64,000 nt of DNA from assembly GCA_963675055.2 (NCBI GenBank), contig CAXXJE010000002.1, positions 1,488,001 to 1,552,000 of the forward strand, given 5' to 3'. Below are positions 1 through 7,794 of this stretch, one piece after another. This DNA is from PGYT01 sp963675055 (GTDB taxonomy: Bacteria; Bacteroidota; Ignavibacteria; Ignavibacteriales; Melioribacteraceae). Within the stretch, counting starts at the first letter, position 1; each line of letters opens with the position of its first letter. The notes below the pieces were generated by a model. It was not told the DNA's origin, searched no databases, and was given only the letters and a program-made list of their open reading frames with translations. The position numbers and the translations under genes are program-made.

Positions 1-615
1 TATATCTGTAACACCTGTCCATTCTTCATCACCTAAAACTTTCTCCCAGTTCTCACCGCCGTCAATGGATTTATATAAACCTCTTTCATCTCCCTTATTC
101 CATAGCGGACCCTGTGCCGCAACCCAGATTATATCGGAATTTTCAGGGTGAACAATAATTTTTGATATATGCTGCGATTCTTTCAATCCCATATTCTTCC
201 ATGAACTGCCTGAGTCAAGACTCTGATAAATTCCGTCACCGTAGCCTACATGTCTGCCGCCTACATTTTCTCCCGTGCCAACCCAGATGGTGTTCGTGTT
301 TCCCGGATCAATAGTAATGCATCCGATTGAGTATGATTGCTGGCTGTCGAACAACGGTGTCCAGGTCATTCCGGTGTTGGTGGTTTTCCATACCCCGCCC
401 GAGCCGACGGCGGCATACCAGGTTTTATCATCTTTTGGATCAACTGCGATATCGGAGATTCTGCCTGAGGTTTTTGCCGGACCGATTGAACGAAGTTCAA
501 CTCCGGATAATACAGCGCTGTTCAGAAGTGATTTATCTTTCTTGTCCTGCGCTGAAATAAATGTAGAAAAAAAAAGTGTTAGTAAACACATATTCAGGTA
601 TCGTGTTTTATTCAT
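1..615 (-). CDS. Secreted BNR/VPS10-like beta-propeller protein, 5' part
   Basis: The reverse strand is open from an ATG at 615 to the window edge (205 codons, no stop), so the gene is cut by the window. A GAGGGAGGA ribosome site lies just before the start. The N-terminus is a signal peptide (NMCLLTLFFSTFISAQ). After it come propeller blades with Asp-box-like and BNR signatures: GVWKTTNTGMTW at about 65-76, GIYQSLDSGSSW at about 121-132, GLYKSIDGGENW at about 177-188. Proteins of this kind (sortilin-like, glycosyl hydrolase BNR repeat) are large and secreted, and often carry a sorting domain at the missing C-terminus. Enzymatic activity cannot be assigned from this part. Confidence 0.85.
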   Translation of the reverse strand, partial: MNKTRYLNMCLLTLFFSTFISAQDKKDKSLLNSAVLSGVELRSIGPAKTSGRISDIAVDPKDDKTWYAAVGSGGVWKTTNTGMTWTPLFDSQQSYSIGCITIDPGNTNTIWVGTGENVGGRHVGYGDGIYQSLDSGSSWKNMGLKESQHISKIIVHPENSDIIWVAAQGPLWNKGDERGLYKSIDGGENWEKVLGDEEWTGVTDI

Positions 616-1312
616 TTGTATCCTCCCTCTGATAGATGGTGTTTATTGTGGATTGATCGTATTTCAAGTTACTAAAATCGGACATTATATGCGGATTGAT
701 ACCGTTGGAAACTTTTGAGAAATTTTTTATTTCTGAATAAGCCGGAATCATTGTTCTTTTGACGTGTCTTTGCAGTGTTATGTTGCTTTATCGGATTAAT
801 TAAAAAATTCGTTGAAACATTTGCCGGTTCATTTTAATAAGATTCAGTCGCTCGACAATAAAAACGGATCGCTTGTCGAATTAATATTTGATTTTTAAAT
901 ATGTTTATCTAACTTATCATTCATATTCGGGGTACCGTTACCCGGGACACACATTTTTGCCTTCAGTACATACTTTGAAGTCTTCGTTCATGGGAGAAGA
1001 CTCTTCGGGGACATATTTACTAATAATGAAATACTAATTTATATAGTTAGTGTTTGCTTCCTTTATAATCGTAATGATTAGTTGCGATTAAACAAGGCAC
1101 TGTATTAACAATTTTAACACTGACTAATGTATCTCCTTTATTAGTAAAAACATGTTGGTGATACACACTTATCTATTCAAATGTCGGATTTTTCCTGTAA
1201 CAAATTACTGCACGGTGTGTGTCGGATATTATATCGGACACTGGTAAAATGTAATTCAACTAGTACAGAACCATTCTGATATAGTTATTGTGACTATTTA
1301 AATCCGTTAAAC
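616..1312. other. Long intergenic region with several inverted repeats
   Basis: About 700 bases separate the divergent propeller gene and the cassette that starts at 1372; I see no convincing gene. It holds a perfect hairpin AGTCTTC (979-985) / GAAGACT (996-1002), a hairpin around GGGTA/TACCC at 931-944, and a 23-bp imperfect palindrome at 1219-1241 (arms GTGTC and GATAT on each side of a central T). The palindrome lies about 150 bases before the first cassette gene and could be an operator or a leader hairpin. The size and symmetry fit a regulatory region, but no known site was recognised. Confidence 0.45.
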
Positions 1313-1346
1313 ACGGGGCGTAATCCGAAAAGCCATATGAGTAGGA
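1313..1346 (+). promoter_or_regulatory. 34-bp leader motif, copy 1
   Basis: This 34-bp stretch is identical to 5944-5977 and ends 25 nt before the start codon of the 1372 gene, just before the ribosome site AAGGAGG. It contains CGG (1314-1316), GGC (1317-1319), CCG (1325-1327) and GCC (1332-1334) in the order needed for a small H-type pseudoknot with an AAAA loop, but the stems are only 3 bp each. An ATG at 1337 opens a five-codon frame (MSRSN). It could be an RNA control element, a protein-binding site or a promoter piece. It matches no riboswitch or sigma-factor consensus that I know. Confidence 0.7.
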
Positions 1347-1371
1347 GCAACTAATTAGAAGGAGGTACAAA

Positions 1372-1770
1372 ATGTCAGGAGTCTCAAATAGCGGAGCTGA
1401 AGTAAAATTAGGCGGGGGAGCCCAGTTTTGGGTTTATCTATCACCGCAAAACAACACTGCAGAAGTTGTTAAAGGCTGGTCGGTAACTTTTTCGCAGGGC
1501 AATTGGAGCGATTCAATTACCTCGGAAAATCCGACGAAACAAATTCAGACACCAAATCTTTCCGGTCTGTTTGATATCAAAATAACAGAAACGGATTTCT
1601 CGACCAATCCACCAAGACAAATAGATATTCCCCCGATGCCGCCGAGTAAAAATCAAATCGGATGTAACTCTAACTGTGCTTCAATGGTGGGTATTGTAGC
1701 TGATGAAAAACCATTGCTCGGCGGACCGAATGCCAAGTTCTGGACAACCTGGGATGCGCTTTGCAAATAA
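1372..1770 (+). CDS. Unknown 132-aa protein, first gene of the cassette
   Basis: The start has a strong AAGGAGG site 6 nt upstream. There is no signal peptide and no membrane segment. The sequence alternates short beta-prone stretches (AQFWVYLSP, GWSVTFSQGNW, FDIKITETDF) with loops, suggesting a small beta-sandwich. The C-terminal third has three Cys (CNSNC at about 98-102 and one two residues from the end) and ends in WTTWDALCK. I do not recognise the family. The 34-bp leader motif before it and the stem-loop after it are shared in kind with the small gene at 6004, so both may be abundant, co-controlled products. It precedes the GH18-like gene by 211 nt. Confidence 0.8.
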   Translation: MSGVSNSGAEVKLGGGAQFWVYLSPQNNTAEVVKGWSVTFSQGNWSDSITSENPTKQIQTPNLSGLFDIKITETDFSTNPPRQIDIPPMPPSKNQIGCNSNCASMVGIVADEKPLLGGPNAKFWTTWDALCK

Positions 1771-1777
1771 GCATCTT

Positions 1778-1836
1778 CGTTAATCTTCAGGCCCGTGTTG
1801 ATACATGCACGGGCCGCGGGGGGATTAAGATTAACG
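1778..1836 (+). other. Two-tier stem-loop after the first cassette gene
   Basis: Outer arms CGTTAATCTT (1778-1787) and AAGATTAACG (1827-1836) are perfectly complementary. They enclose an inner perfect stem GGCCCGTG (1790-1797) / CACGGGCC (1808-1815) with a 10-nt loop. It starts 8 nt after the stop codon of the 1372 gene. No run of T follows, so it is not a classic intrinsic terminator. It could be a processing or stabilising structure that raises the amount of first-gene mRNA over the downstream genes, or a partial terminator. Confidence 0.65.
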
Positions 1837-1860
1837 CTTCTGTACATACTGGATTATAAT

Positions 1861-1947
1861 ATGAGTGAGTATAAGTTGCTGATTCGATTTAATTCTAAAC
1901 ACAACAAACAATTCAATATATGGAATGATTGGTTTAATAGTATTTGA
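1861..1947 (+). CDS. Possible 28-aa peptide
   Basis: An ATG-started frame of 28 codons lies in the 211-nt gap between the 1372 and 1982 genes. It begins MSEYKLLIRFNSKHN and ends WFNSI, a protein-like composition. No ribosome site is visible before it, and it follows the stem-loop directly. It may be a leader peptide or chance. Confidence 0.25.
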   Translation: MSEYKLLIRFNSKHNKQFNIWNDWFNSI

Positions 1948-1981
1948 AAATTCTAACAACTAACGAGAAAGGAAATAATGT

Positions 1982-3175
1982 ATGTCAACACATACTCGTA
2001 TATATGCCGGCGGCGCAATAGCTTTCGGCGGACAACCGGCGATAAATGATTTACTGGACGCACAATATTCCGGTGTTATCGTCTGGTCGGTTCATGTTAC
2101 CCCGGATGGAACTTTAATCCTGAACAACACGCAGATAGTATCGAAAGGTATCTATCAAGAAGCCGAACAAATGGATCTTCCCGAACGTCTTGCGCAACTT
2201 TATAAAAAGGGAATCCAAATTATATTTTCCGTGGGAGCAGGTGGTACACAGGATTTCCAAAATATTGGGAGCCTTCTGAATGGAGGAGTCCCCGGAAAAG
2301 GGAACGCGCTTTACGACAACTTTAAAGCCCTGAAGGATGCTATGGTTAAGGGCGGCGGGGATATAGACGCAATCGATTTCGATAACGAAGACGATATGCA
2401 AACCGACATAATGGTGAACTTCGGTCTGATGCTGGCTGATATCGGCTACAAAAGTGTAACCTTCTGCCCGTATTATACTTCACCGGTGTGGACGGATACT
2501 TATACTCAACTTCTTGATAAAAAGGGTAAGGGATTTGTCAGCGCGATTCATCTTCAATGCTATTCCGGAGGTGCCGGTAATTCTCCTGAACCCTGGGGTA
2601 AAATGATAGCTGATGCAGGTGGTGAAACACTCTTAATACCCGGACTTGCGACAAATCAGGCTGAACCGGGACCATGGTGGAATAACGGTTCACAGGGCGG
2701 CAGCGTGGTTAAAACCCAAAATATTGCTATGTACGGGCAGGGGGACTGGTCCGGGATGCTGAGAGTCGGTAGCTATGCCAGTGCCAATGATGCTATGCAG
2801 GATACAAAAGGAGGCGAAACTTTCTTTTTCTATTGCCGCGGGTACCTGGACCTTGGGCCGGGCAAACAGTTTAATGCCGGTGATGCAGTCTTCTTTGCCG
2901 GTGAACCCTGGTGGGGAAGCGCACCTCAGTGTGATGCTTATTCATTAAGCGGAGGCTGCAGCAATACTTATAATGAAGGCGGGGCTTGTCCGTCCGATCT
3001 ACAGACTCAGTTCGCGGAATGGAAGAAGGAAACGCATCCGCCTGACGGCGGATTCATTTGGCTGTATGATTCTGTCGTTGATTGTTTACTGTCTGGATGC
3101 TGCGGAGGCACTGAAAAGGATTCGAAGACAACAGCAAAGGATTACAGTGAAGCAATTACAAAGGGCTTGAGTTAA
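1982..3175 (+). CDS. GH18-like (chitinase-fold) protein without signal peptide
   Basis: The 397-residue protein carries the GH18 catalytic signature DxxDxDxE as DAIDFDNE at residues 129-136, so the general acid would be Glu136. An earlier strand IIFSVGAGG (80-88) matches the SxGG motif, and LQCYSGG (191-197) fits the strand holding the substrate-assisting Tyr. GH18 enzymes hydrolyse chitin or GlcNAc-containing glycans, though some members only bind sugar. The C-terminal 110 residues are rich in Cys, Gly and Trp and include a CLSGCCGG element. There is no Sec signal and no sorting domain, unusual for an enzyme acting outside the cell. An AGAAAGGA site precedes the start. The GH64-like gene follows after 30 nt. 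Confidence 0.8.
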   Translation: MSTHTRIYAGGAIAFGGQPAINDLLDAQYSGVIVWSVHVTPDGTLILNNTQIVSKGIYQEAEQMDLPERLAQLYKKGIQIIFSVGAGGTQDFQNIGSLLNGGVPGKGNALYDNFKALKDAMVKGGGDIDAIDFDNEDDMQTDIMVNFGLMLADIGYKSVTFCPYYTSPVWTDTYTQLLDKKGKGFVSAIHLQCYSGGAGNSPEPWGKMIADAGGETLLIPGLATNQAEPGPWWNNGSQGGSVVKTQNIAMYGQGDWSGMLRVGSYASANDAMQDTKGGETFFFYCRGYLDLGPGKQFNAGDAVFFAGEPWWGSAPQCDAYSLSGGCSNTYNEGGACPSDLQTQFAEWKKETHPPDGGFIWLYDSVVDCLLSGCCGGTEKDSKTTAKDYSEAITKGLS

Positions 3176-3205
3176 TAAAATTAAATCAAAACAAAAGGAA
3201 AAATA

Positions 3206-4417
3206 ATGTCGAATTACACAATAAATTTCAAAAACGATGATGCTGTTGTAATACCTAATCCATATATCACTTTTATTCAGGCTACTCAACCTGGCAAAAA
3301 TGGTAAACTGGAACTTTTGGGACCGGCGCTAAACGCAACAGGCGGTACCGGAACCTCTACTACTTCTCTGGAGAATGGGAAATCATATTCTCTGTCCGCA
3401 ATCCAAAACACCCTTCAAATGGGACCGCAGGATTGGAATGGACATATGTATGTCAGCGATGGACCATTAACTCTTAATAAAGTAAATAATCTTCCCGTTG
3501 ATCCTAACTATACGCTGTCTTCAGACACGACACGGTATCAATTACTGGAGTTTGCCGGTTCCACTACACAAACCAACATTGACATAACATATATTAATTG
3601 GTTTTCAATGCCGTTGGAGATTTCAACATCCCCGACAAATACACGTGGCAAACCTAAAGTACAAACATATCCCGGTGAACTCTTTTCACCGCTGGGAAAT
3701 CTTAGTGCAGATAACGCTATTACGGTGATTAAAAATAACGGCAACCTTGTACGTATTGTAAGTGCAAATGCCGGGGGTAAATGGATGGATGTCTATCCAA
3801 GCTTTGAAAAATATATCAAAAGCGTATTTAGCGGTTCAAACACTATTAATCTCAGCAATCAGTACGATGGTATCCAAAATCCTCCTTCAGATGACTTCAA
3901 ACCACAATCCTATCAAAGCAGTTCAGTTAGTTATGATGGCACTACTCTGAAAATTAAGGGTACAACATCGGAACTGGGAAATTTCACGATGACTTCAAAG
4001 TTGAGTTATGGTGATCTCAGTAATGCGATTTATTTAAGTGTGCTGAATTATACCTGGTCGTACGATGGAACGAACGGTTCCGGATCAAATAAAAATGGCA
4101 ATACCGGTGATAACAATGTTTTCTCCGCAATATCTCGTGATTTGCTGGCCGGTTTTGCATTTGGTTTTATAGGCAGCAGCGCCTTTGGTACAAAACCTAG
4201 TTCCGAATGGCAATCGGCAACAACCAGTGATGTTTACAGCGGCATTCAACCTAATGAACCTTACTATAATCAGTGGGCTAATATAATAAATGGCTGTTTT
4301 AATGATGTCTATACATTCCCGTTCAATGATTATTTATCAGGTTATGCTCCCGAATTGCCAGTCAGCTCAGGTGATACAGTTACGGTTACAATATTGGGTA
4401 CAAGTGTGCCGGTTTAA
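3206..4417 (+). CDS. GH64-like (beta-1,3-glucanase/thaumatin-like fold) protein
   Basis: The 403-residue protein resembles the GH64 family: an N-terminal beta domain, the stretch LLEFAG (113-118) followed by IDITYINWFSMPLEI (125-139), a middle region with YPSFEKYI (197-204), and a C-terminal WANIINGCFNDVYTFPFNDY (357-376) like the conserved FPYDD region. In characterised GH64 laminaripentaose-producing enzymes the catalytic pair is Glu and Asp 16 residues apart. Here Glu115 is present, but the position 16 residues on is Asn131, so the Asp may be lost and the protein may bind glucan instead of cutting it. No signal peptide. It probably shares an mRNA with the GH18-like gene. Confidence 0.7.
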   Translation: MSNYTINFKNDDAVVIPNPYITFIQATQPGKNGKLELLGPALNATGGTGTSTTSLENGKSYSLSAIQNTLQMGPQDWNGHMYVSDGPLTLNKVNNLPVDPNYTLSSDTTRYQLLEFAGSTTQTNIDITYINWFSMPLEISTSPTNTRGKPKVQTYPGELFSPLGNLSADNAITVIKNNGNLVRIVSANAGGKWMDVYPSFEKYIKSVFSGSNTINLSNQYDGIQNPPSDDFKPQSYQSSSVSYDGTTLKIKGTTSELGNFTMTSKLSYGDLSNAIYLSVLNYTWSYDGTNGSGSNKNGNTGDNNVFSAISRDLLAGFAFGFIGSSAFGTKPSSEWQSATTSDVYSGIQPNEPYYNQWANIINGCFNDVYTFPFNDYLSGYAPELPVSSGDTVTVTILGTSVPV

Positions 4418-4576
4418 GACAAATCATTCATTTGATTAAAGACGAGTACTTTATAAAAAGGAATACAGACTCACAACTAAGTGGTGGAACAAGATGGGAA
4501 ATCATATGGAAAGTAAATCAGGCTGTACCAGATTGTTGTTCACGGAATTTTAGTCAAACAAATAGGAGAAAACAAA
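4418..4576 (+). other. Gap with a possible 19-aa frame
   Basis: The 159-nt gap before the decarboxylase gene contains an ATG-started 19-codon frame at 4494-4553 (MGNHMESKSG and onward to LLFTEF) with only a weak purine-rich stretch before it. No terminator-like hairpin is obvious, so transcription may continue from the GH64-like gene into the decarboxylase. Confidence 0.25.
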
Positions 4577-5863
4577 ATGGCCAAGCAAACAGGAAATATT
4601 AAAGTGGAGCAAATTAAAGATGATAAGCTTCCGGATATTAATGAATGTCATAGTCCCGATGATATTGTCGGTGCGTTACAACGGGTACTATATAAGCATA
4701 AAGGTTGGAAAGAATTGCTATCCAAATCTCTTAGGGATGCTCATGAAAACGCGAAAAAGAATTTAACCAGGGAAAATTACAAGCGCTTTATGCTGCATCC
4801 TGCTACTACTCTGGAAGAATATTACTCATACCTAAAATGGTTTGTGAACTGGAAACCTCACGAATACAACAAAGGTTATGATAATAACGAGAAGTCCGCT
4901 GATGCGTTCAACCAGGAAGTCTATTTTCAACTGGTTAAATTCTATTGGCTGATCGATCAGCCGACGGGCAGGGAATTGCAGAACATGCCGGATCCGGCAC
5001 GGAGGGGAACCGGCAACGATTTTACAGACTGGATGGTTCATTTAGCCAATGACTGGGGACACTTCCTTAATACACCCGAATCTATAGATGATAGAACGTT
5101 ACAGTCATTTATAGATGATCCTGATTTCAAGATGTTCCAGTACCTGATACCGCCGGAATCGTATACACCAAGAAATAAAAACTCGAAGAACAAACCGAAT
5201 TCTCCAAGCGGGTGGCAGACGTTTAACCAGTTCTTCGCAAGGGAAATTAATCCGGGCTTGAGACCGGTAGCCGGTATGTTCGATGATAACATTATTGTTT
5301 CACCTGCCGATTCAACATTCAAATCGAAGTTTCACATCGGCAACGATTCGGTAGTCCAAATCAAATATACTCACAAGTACCATGTAGAACAGCTTCTTGC
5401 CGATAGTCCTTATCGCGGCAGATTTGCAAACGGATTATTTTATCATGCCTTCCTTGGTCCGAACGATTACCACAGGTTCGGTGCGCCCGTAAGAGGCACT
5501 GTCCTGGAATCTCGAGCTATTCAGGAAAAAGTATTTCTGAATGTTGAAATATCCGAGGGGGCCTTCGACGCACCGGATGGTGCAGGGGACGGTTACGAAT
5601 TCTCACAAACAAGGGGACTTCTTATGCTCGATTCACCTATAGGATTGGTTGCAGTAATACCAATCGGCATGGCACAGGTTTCATCAGTTAACATGACTGC
5701 CGTTGTCGGATCTTATTTGAACAAGGGAGATGAGTTCGGTTATTTTCTGTTCGGCGGTTCCGATATTATTGTATTATTTGAAGCCGAGAGTAAAGTAACT
5801 ATCAATACCGCGCCTGGAATTCATTACAATACGGGAATGTGTATAGGCGAAGTGATTAAATAG
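4577..5863 (+). CDS. Phosphatidylserine decarboxylase / PsiD-like pyruvoyl decarboxylase
   Basis: The 428-residue protein has a long alpha-rich N-terminal domain (about 1-220) of the kind in PsiD-like and fungal PSD-related enzymes, followed by the catalytic PSD domain. The charge-relay residues are visible: Asp245 in SPADS, His299 in NDYHRFGAP, and the self-cleavage site FGGS with Ser395, which would become the pyruvoyl group. It should therefore self-process into a large beta and a short alpha chain. There is no membrane segment, unlike housekeeping PSD. Substrate is open: phosphatidylserine, or free aromatic amino acids as in fungal tryptophan decarboxylase PsiD. An AGGAGAA site lies before the ATG. 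Confidence 0.85.
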   Translation: MAKQTGNIKVEQIKDDKLPDINECHSPDDIVGALQRVLYKHKGWKELLSKSLRDAHENAKKNLTRENYKRFMLHPATTLEEYYSYLKWFVNWKPHEYNKGYDNNEKSADAFNQEVYFQLVKFYWLIDQPTGRELQNMPDPARRGTGNDFTDWMVHLANDWGHFLNTPESIDDRTLQSFIDDPDFKMFQYLIPPESYTPRNKNSKNKPNSPSGWQTFNQFFAREINPGLRPVAGMFDDNIIVSPADSTFKSKFHIGNDSVVQIKYTHKYHVEQLLADSPYRGRFANGLFYHAFLGPNDYHRFGAPVRGTVLESRAIQEKVFLNVEISEGAFDAPDGAGDGYEFSQTRGLLMLDSPIGLVAVIPIGMAQVSSVNMTAVVGSYLNKGDEFGYFLFGGSDIIVLFEAESKVTINTAPGIHYNTGMCIGEVIK

Positions 5864-5943
5864 TAAAGCTAAGATAAATGTGTGTTTATAAAAACCGCAT
5901 CATCGAAGATTAAATATCGGTGGAGACTGTTACCACTTAAAAA

Positions 5944-5977
5944 ACGGGGCGTAATCCGAAAAGCCATATGAGTAGGA
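5944..5977 (+). promoter_or_regulatory. 34-bp leader motif, copy 2
   Basis: Identical over 34 bp to 1313-1346 and located 26 nt before the start codon of the 6004 gene, almost the same distance as copy 1. The ATG inside the motif (5968) is in frame with the gene, so a 12-residue N-terminal extension is possible, but the ribosome site AAGGAG at 5990 favours the ATG at 6004. Flanking sequence on both sides differs from copy 1, which argues for selection on the motif and against a recent long duplication. Confidence 0.7.
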
Positions 5978-6003
5978 ATAATAAACAGTTAAGGAGTTGC
6001 AAA

Positions 6004-6288
6004 ATGACTATTATAATTCTTTCCAGATCTCCACAGGGCTATGAAATCACATCGAGTGATGGCCGATCAACTGTGTCGGGAAAACTGGAGAAATACAATA
6101 CATTCCTGGAAGTGGAACCGCAGGGCCCGGGTCCGTATACCGTTAAACTTACAGCCGGTCCGCCGGTCCAGGATGAAACAGTACTTCAGAATGTGGAGGG
6201 TGATGCATGGTTTCTTTATACGGGTGTTGCGCCAAGTTCTATTGATTTCGATAAAAGTACGACACCGCTGGCAGCTGTAGTTAAATAA
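6004..6288 (+). CDS. Unknown 94-aa protein, last gene of the cassette
   Basis: The start at 6004 is chosen because AAGGAG lies 8 nt before it; an in-frame ATG at 5968 would add 12 residues. The product begins MTIIILSRSPQGYEITSSDG and looks like a small all-beta protein with an acidic, Pro/Gly-rich centre (EVEPQGPGPYTVKL). It has no Cys, signal peptide or membrane segment. I do not recognise the family. Like the 1372 gene, it has the 34-bp motif before it and a two-tier stem-loop after it. This places it in the same regulon as the decarboxylase and glycosidase-fold genes. Confidence 0.7.
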   Translation: MTIIILSRSPQGYEITSSDGRSTVSGKLEKYNTFLEVEPQGPGPYTVKLTAGPPVQDETVLQNVEGDAWFLYTGVAPSSIDFDKSTTPLAAVVK

Positions 6289-6304
6289 AAATCTGTGAAT
6301 ATGC

Positions 6305-6372
6305 ATTTCATTGTGCTGTCATGGGATTGCCAGGCAGCACTAATTTATTAGAATTACACCTCGCAATGAAAT
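6305..6372 (+). other. Two-tier stem-loop after the last cassette gene
   Basis: Outer arms ATTTCATTG (6305-6313) and CAATGAAAT (6364-6372) are perfectly complementary and enclose an inner stem GTGCTG (6313-6318) / CAGCAC (6335-6340). It begins 16 nt after the stop codon. As with 1778-1836, no T tract follows. The remaining bases to 6657 are AT-rich with nothing recognisable. Confidence 0.55.
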
Positions 6373-6657
6373 TTGGTCAAATGTGAAACTTCATTAAATT
6401 ACATTTTCTCCAAGTGTCAGTCTTTCTGTCTGAAATGATATACAAAAATTGTATTTGAAATTGGCAACTGTTGATTGAATTTAAATGGTATACCCGGTTT
6501 GAGAGTAACCTACAGAGTACATTAAAAACAGATCGAAGGATGAGTAATCTCCCGAATTCGGATTAGCTTAAAAATTATTATTTTTCTAAACTTTTGCATT
6601 TCCTTAGTAAATTTGCAATAATTAATAATACTTCTCCGGCCATCTTAGAGAATTACA

Positions 6658-7629
6658 ATGCCAATACTACAGTCATCCACATATAAGGCTCCTTTCATGT
6701 TCAGCAGCGGGCATTTGCAGTCCGTATATCCTTCATTGTTCAGAAAAATCGATTCCTCGTTTTATTCCAGGGAAAGGATAACAACACCCGATGAGGATTT
6801 TCTTGATATTGACTTATCACGGCAGGGTAATAAAAAGCTGGCAATTATTTCACACGGACTGGAGGGATCATCTCACCGCGCGTACGTTGCCGGTATGGTA
6901 AAAGCTTTTAATACCCGCAACTGGGATGTGCTTGCGTGGAATTTCCGTTCCTGCAGCGGTGAACCTAACCTGCAATTTAAAATATATCATAATGGTGACA
7001 CAGATGATCTGAATACAGTTGTTATGCATGCTCTCACAAATTATGACTATGATGAAATAGCGCTTATCGGGTTCAGTATGGGAGGGAATATTACTCTTTC
7101 GTACCTGGGCAAACATGCTGACAGCCTTTCTTCGAAAATTTCAGGCTCGGTTGTATTTTCAGTTCCCTGTCATTTAGCAAGTAGTTCGATGGAACTGGCA
7201 AAACCTAGGAATAAAATTTATATGGTCAGGTTCCTGAAAATGCTCTATAAAAAAGTTAAGCAGAAAGAAAAGCAGTTTCCGGAGAGAATAAGTTCAGAAG
7301 GTTACAGCAATATTAAAAACTTTTACGACTTCGATAACAGGTACACAGCACCTATACATGGATTCAAGGATGCTGAGGATTACTGGGAGAAATGCAGCAG
7401 TATTAAATTTATTAAGGATATAAAAATACCGACGTTGATTGTCAACGCAGCAAATGATCCATTTCTGCCGGATGAGTGTTACCCGGTTGAGGAAACAAGA
7501 AATCATAAACATGTAAATCTCGAGATCCCACGAAGCGGCGGACATGTCGGTTTTATAACTTTCGACGCAAGCGGGGAATACTGGTCCGAAAAAAGGGCTG
7601 TGTCTTTTATTTCTTCTATAAACACTTAA
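6658..7629 (+). CDS. YheT-family alpha/beta hydrolase
   Basis: The 323-residue cytoplasmic protein has the YheT-type layout: an N-terminal FSSGHLQSVYPSL segment, the oxyanion strand ISHGLEGSSHRAY (about 64-76), the FRSCSGE turn, a nucleophile elbow GFSMGG with the catalytic Ser at about 141, an acid in NAANDPF (about 263-269) and the catalytic His in GGHVGF near 297. The family is assigned to ester hydrolysis with poorly defined substrates. The gene stands alone and starts at an ATG with a weak ribosome site. Confidence 0.85.
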   Translation: MPILQSSTYKAPFMFSSGHLQSVYPSLFRKIDSSFYSRERITTPDEDFLDIDLSRQGNKKLAIISHGLEGSSHRAYVAGMVKAFNTRNWDVLAWNFRSCSGEPNLQFKIYHNGDTDDLNTVVMHALTNYDYDEIALIGFSMGGNITLSYLGKHADSLSSKISGSVVFSVPCHLASSSMELAKPRNKIYMVRFLKMLYKKVKQKEKQFPERISSEGYSNIKNFYDFDNRYTAPIHGFKDAEDYWEKCSSIKFIKDIKIPTLIVNAANDPFLPDECYPVEETRNHKHVNLEIPRSGGHVGFITFDASGEYWSEKRAVSFISSINT

Positions 7630-7794
7630 TTATACATATAATAATTTTCGTTATTACTTTAATAAATAGTTCTGTTTCCCCGCGGCTGAATCAGGCTTAA
7701 TAATGAGTTTTTAAACTTGGTATAGTTGTTGGACAATCATTTGTTAGCGCAATTTTACAATAATTTTACGGTGATATTCTTGATTAGAATAATT

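Noticed and set aside
275..718. Long + strand open frame (147 codons) at the window start
   Set aside because: It is antisense to the propeller gene, whose codons, signal peptide and ribosome site on the reverse strand are convincing.
1313..1346. Known riboswitch (preQ1, SAM-II, c-di-GMP) as explanation for the 34-bp motif
   Set aside because: None of the consensus sequences I know fits, and the pairing stems are too short to claim one.
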